Assembly (NCBI GenBank): GCA_048058975.1
Contig: JBLLNP010000009.1
Span: 62,001-126,000 of the forward strand
Origin: RHLJ01 sp048058975
Lineage (GTDB): Bacteria; Bacteroidota; Rhodothermia; Balneolales; Balneolaceae
DNA length: 64,000 nucleotides
Direction of reading: 5' to 3'
The position numbers and the translations under genes were made by a program. The notes beneath the pieces were generated by a model that searched no databases, was not told where the DNA came from, and was given only the letters and a program-made list of their open reading frames with translations. Shown piece by piece: positions 35,798 to 44,733 of this stretch; position 1 is the first letter of the stretch, and the number at the start of each line of letters is the position of its first letter.

Positions 35798-37624
35798 ATG
35801 GAATTTATTACTTCAAACGATATCCTGCTCATATTAGGGGTAGTTGTAGTATCACTTATTATTATTGGTTTGGTATTTGCCAGATTGTATAAAAGAGCAT
35901 CCAAAGAGCTTTCCTTTGTTCGTACTGGTTTTGGTGGGCAAAAAGTAATTATGAATGGAGGAGCATTGGTTTTCCCAGTGTTGCATGAAGTAATTACTGT
36001 GAATATGAACACCATTCGTTTGGTTGTTGCCAGAAAAAATGAGCAAGCTCTTATTACCAGGGACCGAATGCGTGTTGATGCTACCGCTGAATTTTATGTT
36101 CGTGTTAAGCCAGAGTCGGACGCGATTGCATTCGCTGCACAAACTCTTGGGCAAAGAACTATTTCAACAGATCAGCTCAAGGAATTAATGGAAGGTAAAT
36201 TTGTGGATGCACTTAGAGCGGTAGCTGCAGAAATGGGAATGGAAGAGCTGCATGAAAAGAGAACAGATTTTGTACAGAAAGTCCAGAATGCGGTTAAAGC
36301 TGATTTGGAAAAAAATGGACTTGAACTGGAAACAGTTTCATTAACAGGACTGGATCAAACCGATAAGCAGTATTTTAACGCAAACAACGCATTTGATGCT
36401 CAGGGTCTGACCAAGTTAACCGAGACAATCGAGGAGAAGAAAAAGGTTCGTAATGATATTGAACAAAATACTTCGGTAGCAATAAAGAAGAAAAATCTTG
36501 AAGCCGAGAAGGAGCGTCTTGAATTAGAAAGGGAAGAGGAGTTTGCAAGAGCAGCTCAACAAAGAGCCATTGCAAATCAAGCTGCTATTGAGGCCACATC
36601 CATAGCTAAAGAAAAAGCTGAAAATGATAAGCTTTCTCAGGAAGCCGAAATTATTTCACAAAAAGAAGTTGAAACAGCGAGAATTAAAGCGAACAGAGTA
36701 ATTGAGGAAGAAAGGATTCTTAATGAGCAAGCTCTTAAAGAGCGGGATATTGAAAGAGAAAAAACGGTAGAAATCACCGATCAGGATCGCGATATCGCTG
36801 TAGCTAACAAATCTAAGGATCGTTCAAAGGCCGAAAAAGAAGCTCGCTTAGCAGAAGCGGAAGCAGTAGCAGCCTCTGAAAAAGTTCAAACAGCAAAAGA
36901 GACCGAAATAGCAAATAGGAATAAGGAAATTGCTGTAATCAAAGCTACTGAAAAAGCAGAGCAAGAAGCAGTAAGTGTAAAAGTTGCAGCCAGTGCAGAG
37001 AAGTCTGCTGCGCTTGATAAAGCTGAGGCTATTAAAACTACTGCTAATGCTGAAGCAGAAGCTGTTAAGATTAAAGCTACTGCTGACGAAGAGCGTTATA
37101 AGGTAGAAGCTGAGGGAAATGAAAAATTAAACTCCGCTGAAAACGTACTTTCTGATGAGATCATCAAAATGCGCATCCAACTTGAAACCATTAAGCAGGC
37201 TGCTGCAATCATTGAAGCCAGTGTGAAGCCAATAGAGGCCATCTCTGATATGAAAGTGATCAATGTTGGGGGCTTGAATGATTTCGTAGGTGGTGGTCAT
37301 AATTCCGGAAATGGGGTTGCAATGGGAGGCGGAGCTAATGGGAATATGGCTGATCAACTTATAAATAGCTTACTAAAGTACCGAGGCCTTGCTCCAATAG
37401 TGGATAATATCCTGAATGAAGTTGGGATTGAGCCAGGTTCATTGAAAGGTTTAACGAAATCGTTAGAAGTTCCGGCTAATGGAAATACTGAAGAAAAAAA
37501 AGAGGAGAAGCAACCGGTAAGAAAACAGGTAGCCACTGAACAAAAGAAAGAGCAGATTGAAGAGAATGAAGAAGTAGATACAAAACAAAAACCTAAACCT
37601 TCTTCTTCAACAAAGAATGAATAA
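35798..37624 (+). CDS. Flotillin-like protein, YqiK type
   Basis: The 608-residue protein has an N-terminal membrane helix (about 8-30), an SPFH/Band 7 domain (about 50-210, with VVARKNEQALITRDRMRVDA), a long Ala/Glu-rich coiled coil (about 215-440, EAEA-type repeats), a flotillin C-terminal segment and a charged Gln/Lys/Glu tail. Flotillins form oligomeric scaffolds in membrane microdomains and influence fluidity and secretion. The gene has its own terminator 2 nt after the stop. Confidence 0.9.
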   Translation: MEFITSNDILLILGVVVVSLIIIGLVFARLYKRASKELSFVRTGFGGQKVIMNGGALVFPVLHEVITVNMNTIRLVVARKNEQALITRDRMRVDATAEFYVRVKPESDAIAFAAQTLGQRTISTDQLKELMEGKFVDALRAVAAEMGMEELHEKRTDFVQKVQNAVKADLEKNGLELETVSLTGLDQTDKQYFNANNAFDAQGLTKLTETIEEKKKVRNDIEQNTSVAIKKKNLEAEKERLELEREEEFARAAQQRAIANQAAIEATSIAKEKAENDKLSQEAEIISQKEVETARIKANRVIEEERILNEQALKERDIEREKTVEITDQDRDIAVANKSKDRSKAEKEARLAEAEAVAASEKVQTAKETEIANRNKEIAVIKATEKAEQEAVSVKVAASAEKSAALDKAEAIKTTANAEAEAVKIKATADEERYKVEAEGNEKLNSAENVLSDEIIKMRIQLETIKQAAAIIEASVKPIEAISDMKVINVGGLNDFVGGGHNSGNGVAMGGGANGNMADQLINSLLKYRGLAPIVDNILNEVGIEPGSLKGLTKSLEVPANGNTEEKKEEKQPVRKQVATEQKKEQIEENEEVDTKQKPKPSSSTKNE

Positions 37625-37626
37625 CA

Positions 37627-37661
37627 AAAAAGCCACCTTGTTCAGAGGTGGCTTTTTTTAT
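37627..37661 (+). terminator. Intrinsic terminator after flotillin (copy 2 of the identical pair)
   Basis: Identical in all 35 nt to 35014-35048, including the loop TGTTCAG and the AT after the T-run. Stem AGCCACCT/AGGTGGCT. Flanking sequences differ. Confidence 0.95.
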
Positions 37662-37753
37662 CGGTTTTTTCGGGGTATTGAGTAGTAAATAAACTAATAG
37701 AGTGTGAACAAAATCCTGAAGAAGTAGGATTAAATCATCACAAAAGGTTAACA

Positions 37754-38896
37754 TTAAAGCAATGCATTAACCAGTCTGTCCAAATCTGTTTCATCATTAT
37801 ACACATTCGGAGATACCCGGATGGCATCCCCACGATAAGAAACAAATATGTTGGATTCGGTGAGCTTTTGTTTGAGGTGATTCATGTTGTGATGATTAGC
37901 TAGTCTTATTCCAAACAGATTAGAAGCCCTCATCCCTTCTTTTTCTATAATGAACCCTGCCTCACGGAGTCTTTGAATGGGTTCTCTTACCAACTCATCA
38001 CAATATGCTTTCACATTTTCTGGTTTCCAGGAGTTGAGCACTTTCATAGCCTCCAACAGCATAGGAACCAGAATAAAGTTGCTGTGCTCGCCTACTTCAT
38101 AGCGTAAAGCTTGCGGCTGATAATCATCATTATAATTTACCAGATTAGCAAAGTCTTCACTCTTATATCTGTTAATCCAGTTTTCTTCAACCGGAGTCCC
38201 GGCATCAAAAGCTTCTCCATAATAAGCCATGCCAATACTATACGGCCCCATCAGCGATTTATATCCTGCAGCAATAAGCGCATCTGGTTCAAGTTCCTGC
38301 ACATCAAAGGATAGAGCTCCCAGTGATTGAGTGGCATCGATCGCCATTAAAGCTCCGACTTCTCGGGTTCTTTTTCGGATGGATTTCAGATCAAAGATAG
38401 TCCCGTCTGCCCAGTGTATATGTCCGCATGCAACCAGTTTGGTGTTTGAATTGATGCCATCCAATATATACTCATTCCAGAGTTTCGCCCGGTTTTCTGT
38501 TGTGACAGGAGGGTTGATGGTTACAATTCTGGCACCACTTCCTTCTGCTATTTTTCTCCAGGGATATACATTGCTCGGAAATTGTTCGCTGACGACAAGA
38601 ATTTCATCCTCTTCATTCAATTCCAGATTATTAGCCACATTTGCAAAACCATAGGAAGCTGAGGGAATAATCACACATCTATTGGGTTCAGCGGTGTTAA
38701 TCAGTTTGGCGAATTCTTTTCTCAACTCGTTCGACTCATTGAAGAAGTCTTCCCCCGTAACTTTCCAGGGTTGGAGTTTTCTACGGATCCCTTCAATACC
38801 GGCCTGTTCAACCGATTTCATAAGCGGCGACATATATGCGCAATTCAGATAGCTAATTTTCGGATCGAGAGAGAAAAGATGTTTCTGGGAGTTCAT
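37754..38896 (-). CDS. Class V aminotransferase (PLP-dependent)
   Basis: A 380-residue fold-type I PLP enzyme of the cysteine desulfurase/kynureninase-like group. Visible residues are the PLP-contact VIIPSASYGFANVANNL, ACGHIHWADGTIFDL, the Asp of LMAIDATQSLGAL that contacts the pyridine nitrogen, and the Schiff-base Lys in AAGYKSLMGPYSIGMAY. The mobile Cys loop of desulfurases is not evident. The substrate is unknown. A palindromic repeat lies 11 nt before the start codon. Confidence 0.85.
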   Translation of the reverse strand: MNSQKHLFSLDPKISYLNCAYMSPLMKSVEQAGIEGIRRKLQPWKVTGEDFFNESNELRKEFAKLINTAEPNRCVIIPSASYGFANVANNLELNEEDEILVVSEQFPSNVYPWRKIAEGSGARIVTINPPVTTENRAKLWNEYILDGINSNTKLVACGHIHWADGTIFDLKSIRKRTREVGALMAIDATQSLGALSFDVQELEPDALIAAGYKSLMGPYSIGMAYYGEAFDAGTPVEENWINRYKSEDFANLVNYNDDYQPQALRYEVGEHSNFILVPMLLEAMKVLNSWKPENVKAYCDELVREPIQRLREAGFIIEKEGMRASNLFGIRLANHHNMNHLKQKLTESNIFVSYRGDAIRVSPNVYNDETDLDRLVNALL

Positions 38897-38906
38897 AATC
38901 TTCGAG

Positions 38907-39132
38907 AAAGTCCCCTCTTGAGAGGGGATTTAGGGGTGTGTTGTTAATTCGTGCGAGAAGATAATTGATTCTTCGTTTGAGGGCACTCCGAATTTTATGC
39001 AGACCAGATATTCAACTGATCCGAGGGATTACAAGATCGAATTTAAACTATATAGTTTGGGGCGGATAGCCATCCGCCCGTACTGGTTAAAGGAAAAGCT
39101 CGAATCGCAAGATCCTGAAACTAGTTCAGGAT
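38907..39132. repeat. Run of palindromic repeats upstream of the aminotransferase
   Basis: Three elements are visible in the 248-bp spacer. An inverted copy of the uvrC-type repeat (38907-38943) has arms CCCCTCT/AGAGGGG and TTTAGGGGTGTGTT. A hairpin has GGGCGGAT (39060-39067) and ATCCGCCC (39072-39079). Another has ATCCTGAA (39112-39119) and TTCAGGAT (39125-39132). No gene is supported here. Confidence 0.8.
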
Positions 39133-39144
39133 GACACCAAAAAA

Positions 39145-39354
39145 TTAAAGTAAGTTTATTCCATCAAAAATTGTAAGAGAAATCACCACAAGAAAAATAA
39201 CAAAGAAAAAAACCAAGGAAGCTATATAAAGCTTTGGGTAATTTTCTTTTTTTAATCCCCCGGCAATAAAATAGATATTTTGATCTCTTACCGATACAAA
39301 TAATAGCATTCCAAGTGCAATGCTAAATATTAATAATGATAAAAAAGATTTCAT
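39145..39354 (-). CDS. Small two-helix membrane protein
   Basis: A 69-residue protein with two hydrophobic helices (about 4-22 and 44-65) and the loop VRDQNIYFIAGGLKKENYPK. It begins 4 nt after the ilvA stop on the same strand, so it may be co-transcribed with ilvA. Not a recognised family. Its membrane topology and tight spacing support a real gene. Confidence 0.5.
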   Translation of the reverse strand: MKSFLSLLIFSIALGMLLFVSVRDQNIYFIAGGLKKENYPKLYIASLVFFFVIFLVVISLTIFDGINLL

Positions 39355-39358
39355 TACA

Positions 39359-40624
39359 TCAAGTCAAAAACCGAAACAACCTTGGTTGGTCGTTTACATA
39401 TTCAAAGTTGAGGTTTTTTGCTTTCATGCGGTCAAGGAGAGGTTGTAAATCTTCCCTGTGTTTTATTTCCAGTCCGATGAGTGCCGGTCCAAGTTCCCGG
39501 TTTGTTTTCTTAGAATACTCGAAATAAGTGATGTCATCGTTGGGACCAAGTACTTCACCTAAAAACTCCATCAAAGCACCGGCGCGTTGCGGGAAATCGA
39601 CAATAAAATAGTGTTTCAAACCTTCGTACATCAGGTGACGTTCTTTAATCTCAGCGGTTCGGGTGATGTCGTTATTACTGCCGCTTACAATACAAACCAC
39701 CGTTTTACCTTTAATTTCTTCACGAACAGAATCCAAAGCAGTGATGGACATTGCTCCGGCAGGTTCTACTACAATAGCTTGCTCGTTGTACATTTTCAGG
39801 ATGGTTCCGCAAACCTTTCCTTCCGGTACGGTAATCACACGATCCAGCACTTCTTTACAGATATCAAATGTGATAGATCCCACTTTCTGAACAGCAGCTC
39901 CATCTACAAATTTATCTATTTTTTCCAACTTTACGATTTCTCCTAGTTCGATGGATTCCTTCATCGCCGGAGCACCCTCCGGTTCAATCCCAATCAGCTT
40001 GGTTTGAGGGGATTTTTCATTGAAATAGGAACCAACCCCAGCTGAGAGTCCGCCACCACCTACAGGAAGCAGGAGGTAGTCTATGCTAAAATCTGCATCG
40101 TCGAGGATTTCTTTACCTACGGTTCCTTGCCCGGCTATAATTTTCAGATCATTAAATGGGGGGATAAAGGCAGCTTGTTTCTCATCACAAAAGGTTGTTG
40201 CCTTCGCAAAAGAATCGTCAAAGGTATCGCCTTCCAACATTACAGTAATAAATTCTTTACCGAACATTTTTACCTGTTTCACTTTCTGTTCGGGCGTGGT
40301 GACCGGCATAAAAATAGTGCCTTGAATTTGTTTCTTAAAACATGCCAGCGCGACTCCCTGGGCATGATTTCCGGCACTTGCACAAACTACTCCGTTCTGC
40401 AGTTCTTCGGGAGGAGTGTTCACGATCTTATTGTATGCACCGCGGATTTTGTAGGAACGTACAACCTGAAGATCTTCCCGTTTCAGCCAGATATCGGCCT
40501 GGTATTCCTCCGAAAGCTGAAGGTTTTTGATGAGAGGAGTATGAGTAACAACATCCTTTAAGGTGATAGCTGCCTGATCAATATCAGTAACGCTAACCGT
40601 TTTTGAAGCAATAGTGTCTGCCAT
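39359..40624 (-). CDS. ilvA: Threonine ammonia-lyase (threonine deaminase)
   Basis: The 421-residue PLP enzyme converts threonine to 2-oxobutanoate, the first committed step to isoleucine. It shows the PLP lysine in VRSYKIRGAYNKI, VCASAGNHAQGVAL, the glycine-rich phosphate loop LLLPVGGGGLSAGVG, and a C-terminal ACT-like regulatory domain (about 340-421, FPQRAGALMEFLGEVLGPND). The single short ACT-like domain suits the biosynthetic type of Bacteroidota rather than a catabolic TdcB. The ATG at 40624 is preferred over an upstream TTG (40636). It is unlinked to ilvDBNC and has no leader peptide visible. Confidence 0.93.
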   Translation of the reverse strand: MADTIASKTVSVTDIDQAAITLKDVVTHTPLIKNLQLSEEYQADIWLKREDLQVVRSYKIRGAYNKIVNTPPEELQNGVVCASAGNHAQGVALACFKKQIQGTIFMPVTTPEQKVKQVKMFGKEFITVMLEGDTFDDSFAKATTFCDEKQAAFIPPFNDLKIIAGQGTVGKEILDDADFSIDYLLLPVGGGGLSAGVGSYFNEKSPQTKLIGIEPEGAPAMKESIELGEIVKLEKIDKFVDGAAVQKVGSITFDICKEVLDRVITVPEGKVCGTILKMYNEQAIVVEPAGAMSITALDSVREEIKGKTVVCIVSGSNNDITRTAEIKERHLMYEGLKHYFIVDFPQRAGALMEFLGEVLGPNDDITYFEYSKKTNRELGPALIGLEIKHREDLQPLLDRMKAKNLNFEYVNDQPRLFRFLT

Positions 40625-40833
40625 GAATTCCAACAAATAATATTCGATGATTGTGAGTGCAGGAATATAGCTCTCTGGAAGGAATGATGGGCATAAAAAG
40701 TCATTCTGATCCCGAAGTTTAGGGAAGAAGAATCTGCACTATTCCTTACTGTTAATATAACTTTGTAGTTCCTTCGATTCTGCTCAGATGACTTTGAATT
40801 TTCCAATCATCTCGGAAGAGTGGATAAGCTATC

Positions 40834-41454
40834 TTATCCCTCAATCGTATTCAATAAATCAATATTAGTTTTGAGCTTTTCAAGGTATTTGCCATAAACG
40901 GTGTAGTTCATTTTTTTAACTCCCCAAAGAGCAACTGCTGTGAAAACAATCATAACTCCCATTAGTATAGCAATGCCTTTTCCATCAGAAAAAATCTGAG
41001 TGAATGTTTCGCCTTTATAAACAGAAGATAAACAATACCCCATAACTACTGACACAGGCATGATGAAAGTGGCTACTATTTCTTCAATAGATAACATCTT
41101 AGTGAGTTTATTATGGTAGTTTTCCAGCAATGATTTGATATTATGATCAAAATTATCATCCAGTTGTTTTAGATAATGACGTACCATCAGAAATCCACCA
41201 AAGTAATAAGTAAAGCCAATTCCCCACAGTAAGATAGCTCTGGGATAATTAAAACTTAAAACAGCTCCAATGAAGCAGAAAATGGAAAAGAAAATAGTCC
41301 AACGCATTCTGATTTTAGTGGCATATTTAAGTTTCTGAAGTGGGTTTTTGGATTCTTTTGCAATCGCAGCCATAATTTCCTCCTTATCAATTTGCTTACG
41401 GGATTCAATTTCAGTTTGAAGTTCTTTCCAGGCGATTTCTAACTCATTACTCAT
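40834..41454 (-). CDS. Four-helix membrane partner of the ECF sigma factor (third pair)
   Basis: A 206-residue membrane protein: charged N-terminus, four helices (about 50-68, 72-92, 122-144, 157-178) and a basic C-terminal tail (KYLEKLKTNIDLLNT). It overlaps the sigma gene by 4 nt (ATGA), so translation is coupled. It has the same size and topology as the 17018-17662 protein. A role as the regulator of the sigma factor is inferred from context. Confidence 0.65.
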   Translation of the reverse strand: MSNELEIAWKELQTEIESRKQIDKEEIMAAIAKESKNPLQKLKYATKIRMRWTIFFSIFCFIGAVLSFNYPRAILLWGIGFTYYFGGFLMVRHYLKQLDDNFDHNIKSLLENYHNKLTKMLSIEEIVATFIMPVSVVMGYCLSSVYKGETFTQIFSDGKGIAILMGVMIVFTAVALWGVKKMNYTVYGKYLEKLKTNIDLLNTIEG

Positions 41455-41945
41455 GTCATTTCACCCTTCATTTGAGTTATTAGTCGTTCTTTGATTCGGT
41501 GTAGTTTTACTCCGGTATTATTAGTTGTTAGTCCGGTGATATTAGCGATTTCCTTATTACTGTATCCATCCAGATGCAGTGAGATAATCATTCGGTCAAT
41601 TTCATCCAGTGTCTTAATAAGTATCACTAACATATTCTTGGCATCCGTTTTTTCTTCGGTGGAATCTGCCGGTTCTTTGTATTCTACTTCCTCAAAACTA
41701 GTAGTATCTGGTTTCCTAGAAGCCTTTCTGTTAAAAGTAAATACGGTATTCAAGCTAACGCGGTATAACCAGGTTGAGAATTTCGATTCCTTTCTGAAAC
41801 TCCCAAACGATCTCCATGCTTGTAGCAGAATCTCCTGATACAAGTCGGCCCGTTCCTGTTTATCATCTACATAGAGTAGGATTACTTTATGGATGATTCC
41901 CGAGTTTTCCTGAATTAGTCTCGTAAATTGTTCTTCAGTCGCCAT
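41451..41945 (-). CDS. ECF-type sigma factor (third pair)
   Basis: The 164-residue protein has region 2 (ADLYQEILLQAWRSFGSFRK, KFSTWLYRVSLNTVFTFNRK) and region 4 (LIKTLDEIDRMIISLHLDGY, then SNKEIANITGLTTNNTGVKL). It shares the phrase KFSTW(L/M)YRV and overall layout with the 16519-17016 sigma factor, so the two modules are likely paralogues. The regulated genes are unknown. An acidic linker separates the two regions. Confidence 0.88.
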   Translation of the reverse strand: MATEEQFTRLIQENSGIIHKVILLYVDDKQERADLYQEILLQAWRSFGSFRKESKFSTWLYRVSLNTVFTFNRKASRKPDTTSFEEVEYKEPADSTEEKTDAKNMLVILIKTLDEIDRMIISLHLDGYSNKEIANITGLTTNNTGVKLHRIKERLITQMKGEMT

Positions 41946-42110
41946 TTATTACTTTTGACCGATCTACATATTTTGGAGTCTTCATCTTCATAAATAAAGA
42001 TGTATAACATTATGGTCCAAAAAATGATTTTGCTAATTTCAACCATGATGAATACCTCATTTTAACTAATGAGTATCAGAATCTCATAAAACATTACAGA
42101 CTAAATTATT

Positions 42111-42584
42111 TTGATCAGAAGAATCGAACAAAAAGATTTAAAGAATATTCATAATCTCAATAAAGCAGCATTACCTCATGTAAACAATATCCCTGTTTCT
42201 GATTTCGAGGAGTTTTTGGAGATCAGTTCGTTCTTTCTGGTAATTGAAGAGGAGAACATTATTGCTGGCTTCATGATTGTTTTGGGACCGGGGAAGAGGT
42301 ATGATAGCGAGAACTATGGTTACTTCACGGAGCATTATATAAGCTTTGATTACGTGGATCGGATTGTGATAGGTGAAGAGTTCAGAGGCAAAGGATTGGG
42401 TTCAAGACTTTATGAGTATTTATTTGAGCATTCTTCGGAAGAAAGGATTACCTGCGAAGTTAATTTAAAACCGCCCAATCCAAAGTCTGTACAATTTCAC
42501 CAGATGCTTGGTTTTGAAGAGGTGGGTCAGCAGTATTCGGAAGGAGGAAAGAAGTACGTGAGCCTTATGGTAAAGGAGCTATAG
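42111..42584 (+). CDS. GNAT-family acetyltransferase
   Basis: A 157-residue N-acetyltransferase. The acetyl-CoA loop is GEEFRGKGLGSRLYEYLF (R/Q-x-x-G-x-G/A), followed by HQMLGFEEVGQQY, the usual C-terminal strand. The start is a TTG at 42111. The substrate is unknown. It is convergent with the lipoprotein gene, with no bases between their stop codons. Confidence 0.85.
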   Translation: MIRRIEQKDLKNIHNLNKAALPHVNNIPVSDFEEFLEISSFFLVIEEENIIAGFMIVLGPGKRYDSENYGYFTEHYISFDYVDRIVIGEEFRGKGLGSRLYEYLFEHSSEERITCEVNLKPPNPKSVQFHQMLGFEEVGQQYSEGGKKYVSLMVKEL

Positions 42585-43055
42585 TTATTCCGGAACTGCT
42601 TCATTAAACTGGTTAAGAAATTCAGACTGCATTTGCCTTAAGTCCGAATCAAAGTCTTCGATTTGTTCCACTTCAGCTCCCCAGGTATAATAGATTTCAT
42701 TACTAAATCTGCCATCCTGAATTTTAAGAACATAGTCATTACCATCGTAACAACGTGCACAGGTAGGTTCAGTTTTTATAGTCCGGTACCCGGTAGTCTC
42801 TAAATAAAATTCAATTTTCTGCCAATCCTCTTTAGAAGTTTTTGCCGAATATTCTCTTCCTTTTTCTCCCTGAAAACCAGATTCTTTATAAAAAGTTTTG
42901 CTTGGAGTAACTGTAAACTCGGAGACACATGCTGGAAGGCACCAGCCATTAAGACTTTTAAGGGTTACGTAATTATCTCCGAAAGAATCAGAAGTACTGC
43001 ACCCGGGAATAAAAAGAATGAGCGCAAAGATCGAAATCAGAAAAGTTTTTTTCAT
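42585..43055 (-). CDS. Putative lipoprotein
   Basis: The ATG at 43055 gives a 156-residue protein with a signal peptide and lipobox FIPGC (Cys 16). An upstream in-frame codon (43103) would bury the signal. The mature part has paired cysteines (WCLPACVSEFTV and CARCYDGNDYVL) and repeated beta-strand patterns, possibly related to DUF6438-like proteins. Its function is unknown; location at the outer membrane or inner membrane surface is expected. Confidence 0.6.
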   Translation of the reverse strand: MKKTFLISIFALILFIPGCSTSDSFGDNYVTLKSLNGWCLPACVSEFTVTPSKTFYKESGFQGEKGREYSAKTSKEDWQKIEFYLETTGYRTIKTEPTCARCYDGNDYVLKIQDGRFSNEIYYTWGAEVEQIEDFDSDLRQMQSEFLNQFNEAVPE

Positions 43056-43167
43056 GAGAATGACCAAATTCGGATGAGTTGTAAACCAGCGGGAAAATAC
43101 CAAAACAGTTTTTTTAAAAACTCACATGTTTGTGCTATTCGGATCGAAATTAGCTACAGTAATCTAA

Positions 43168-43584
43168 TCAATGAAAAGTAAGTACAGCCAGTATTATAAT
43201 CACAATTCCGGTAAGCAGAGCAAAAGGCCCCATTTTCTTTACTGTTATCAATTGTGCCATATCTCCGGCTTTCGCTTTTTTTAACTTAGAGGTCATGATA
43301 CCCACCAACGCTCCAAGAACAAGAAAGAGACTTAATTTTGCAATTAAGGTTGGGGTAGAAGCCAGACTACTCCAGTAAGGTGTCATTAGATAACCTCCGG
43401 ATAGAAAAAGCAGCGTAATTCCGATATGACCGGAGCGAGTAACAGCAGAAGCCTTAATCATAAAAGAGCCGCGCTCTTCCGGCTCCATTTTAGAAGCGGC
43501 CATTCCAAGAAATAACATCGCAAAGCTTGCTCCAACGCCCATAGCAAGTCCGATGAAGTGAAAGATTAACATTACATCCCGCAT
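43168..43584 (-). CDS. Small integral membrane protein (four helices)
   Basis: A 138-residue protein with four membrane helices, the first carrying LIFHFIGLAMGVGASFAMLF and a later helix pair around SGHIGITLLFLSGGYLM. The histidine placement resembles CopD- or DUF2269-like membrane proteins, which can bind haem, but the match is weak. Its function is unknown. It stands alone between the lipoprotein and the DUF1059 gene. Confidence 0.6.
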   Translation of the reverse strand: MRDVMLIFHFIGLAMGVGASFAMLFLGMAASKMEPEERGSFMIKASAVTRSGHIGITLLFLSGGYLMTPYWSSLASTPTLIAKLSLFLVLGALVGIMTSKLKKAKAGDMAQLITVKKMGPFALLTGIVIIILAVLTFH

Positions 43585-43655
43585 GAAGTACCTAAATCTA
43601 TGTTAAAATTTAAAGGAAGAAGTTACAGAATAGAAAATGAAAACCAAGTAACAGT

Positions 43656-43892
43656 TTAATCCTCGGGTAGAGCCTCGAATTCAGCTTTCTTTTTATCCAT
43701 CCAGTTCTGCATTGCTTCCGGGTCTTGCATAATCACACGCATTTCCTGCATGGCTCTTAAATGAGCTTCATCTTTCTGTTTGAACATTTCCGTGCCATGA
43801 TCGTGGCTAAGGCCAGAGATTTCTTCAAAAGTCTCAGCTTGAAATTCCATGTCGCAGGCACCACCTAGCTGTTTACAGGTCATTGTTTTCAT
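43656..43892 (-). CDS. DUF1059-domain small protein
   Basis: A 78-residue cytoplasmic protein. The N-terminal MKTMTCKQLGGACDMEFQAE with later HDHGTEMF fits DUF1059, which usually starts with a CxxxGxxC segment and a conserved His. The C-terminal extension (residues 45-78) is acidic and helical. The function of the family is not known. It precedes a divergent dipeptidase gene. Confidence 0.75.
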   Translation of the reverse strand: MKTMTCKQLGGACDMEFQAETFEEISGLSHDHGTEMFKQKDEAHLRAMQEMRVIMQDPEAMQNWMDKKKAEFEALPED

Positions 43893-43992
43893 GATTAGCT
43901 CCTTTAAGTTATTTTGGTTTAATAAGCTAATTGAGATATTCGCTTATATTAATGATTTCAAAATGATTATCAAGTCGTAACCGAAGTTACTT

Positions 43993-44721
43993 ATGATGAA
44001 AAAAGCGTTATTCACACTTTTTATGTTCTTATGCAGCAAAGCAGTCTTTTCTCAATCCACCTCTCCTTTTGTTGAGATTCATGATCTGTCCCAAAGTATC
44101 ATCAAAGAAATCAGGTATGCTACCGATGAGAATTTCATGGGTCAAAAAGTAGATGGCTATAAAGCTTCTAACTGTTTTCTAACTAAAACAGCTGCAGAAG
44201 CACTTTCAAGAGTGCAGTCAAAGCTTGAGGAGAATGCTTATTCTTTGAAGATTTTCGATTGCTACCGGCCTCAGCAAGCTGTGGATCATTTTGTTCGATG
44301 GGCACAAAGTGAGGGAAGGGACTCAACCAAGAGAATATATTTTCCAAATGTTCCCGGAGAAGAGTTATTTGAGCAAGGTTATATCGCGGAGCGGTCGGGA
44401 CATAGCCGGGGTTCAACCGTAGATCTTACTATAGTAAGACTGCCTTATCAAGCCCCTGAAGATTTCGAATACAATTGCCTTGATCCTGAAGGATATAAAC
44501 TTCGCGGGAGCGAATTGAATATGGGAACGGCATACGATTGTTTTGATGAACGTTCGCACACCTTCAATCCTGTAATGGATGAAGAGATTCTGGAGAATCG
44601 CAGAATATTGGTGAAGGTGATGGAAGAAGAGGGGTTTGTAAACTATTCCAAAGAATGGTGGCACTTTACGTATAAGCCCGAAGAATTCCCGGAGACTTAT
44701 TTCAATTTATCGGTGAATTAG
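43993..44721 (+). CDS. D-alanyl-D-alanine dipeptidase, VanX/DdpX type
   Basis: A signal peptide (1-21, ending FSQS) precedes a zinc dipeptidase domain. Conserved parts are FDCYRPQQAVDHFVRWA, the zinc motif SGHSRGSTVDLTI (His and Asp), and EGFVNYSKEWWHFTY (catalytic Glu and second zinc His). The enzyme cleaves D-Ala-D-Ala in the periplasm. Here the export signal suggests turnover of peptidoglycan peptides rather than vancomycin resistance; no vanHA genes are near. Confidence 0.9.
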   Translation: MMKKALFTLFMFLCSKAVFSQSTSPFVEIHDLSQSIIKEIRYATDENFMGQKVDGYKASNCFLTKTAAEALSRVQSKLEENAYSLKIFDCYRPQQAVDHFVRWAQSEGRDSTKRIYFPNVPGEELFEQGYIAERSGHSRGSTVDLTIVRLPYQAPEDFEYNCLDPEGYKLRGSELNMGTAYDCFDERSHTFNPVMDEEILENRRILVKVMEEEGFVNYSKEWWHFTYKPEEFPETYFNLSVN

Positions 44722-44733
44722 TAATCAGGTTGA

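Noticed and set aside
40558..40806. Open minus-strand frame overlapping the start of ilvA
   Set aside because: Overlaps a firmly identified gene in another frame and has no recognisable domain.
43993..44721. VanX-like dipeptidase as a vancomycin-resistance determinant
   Set aside because: No vanH, vanA or vanRS genes are near, and the product is exported, so peptidoglycan turnover is the simpler role.
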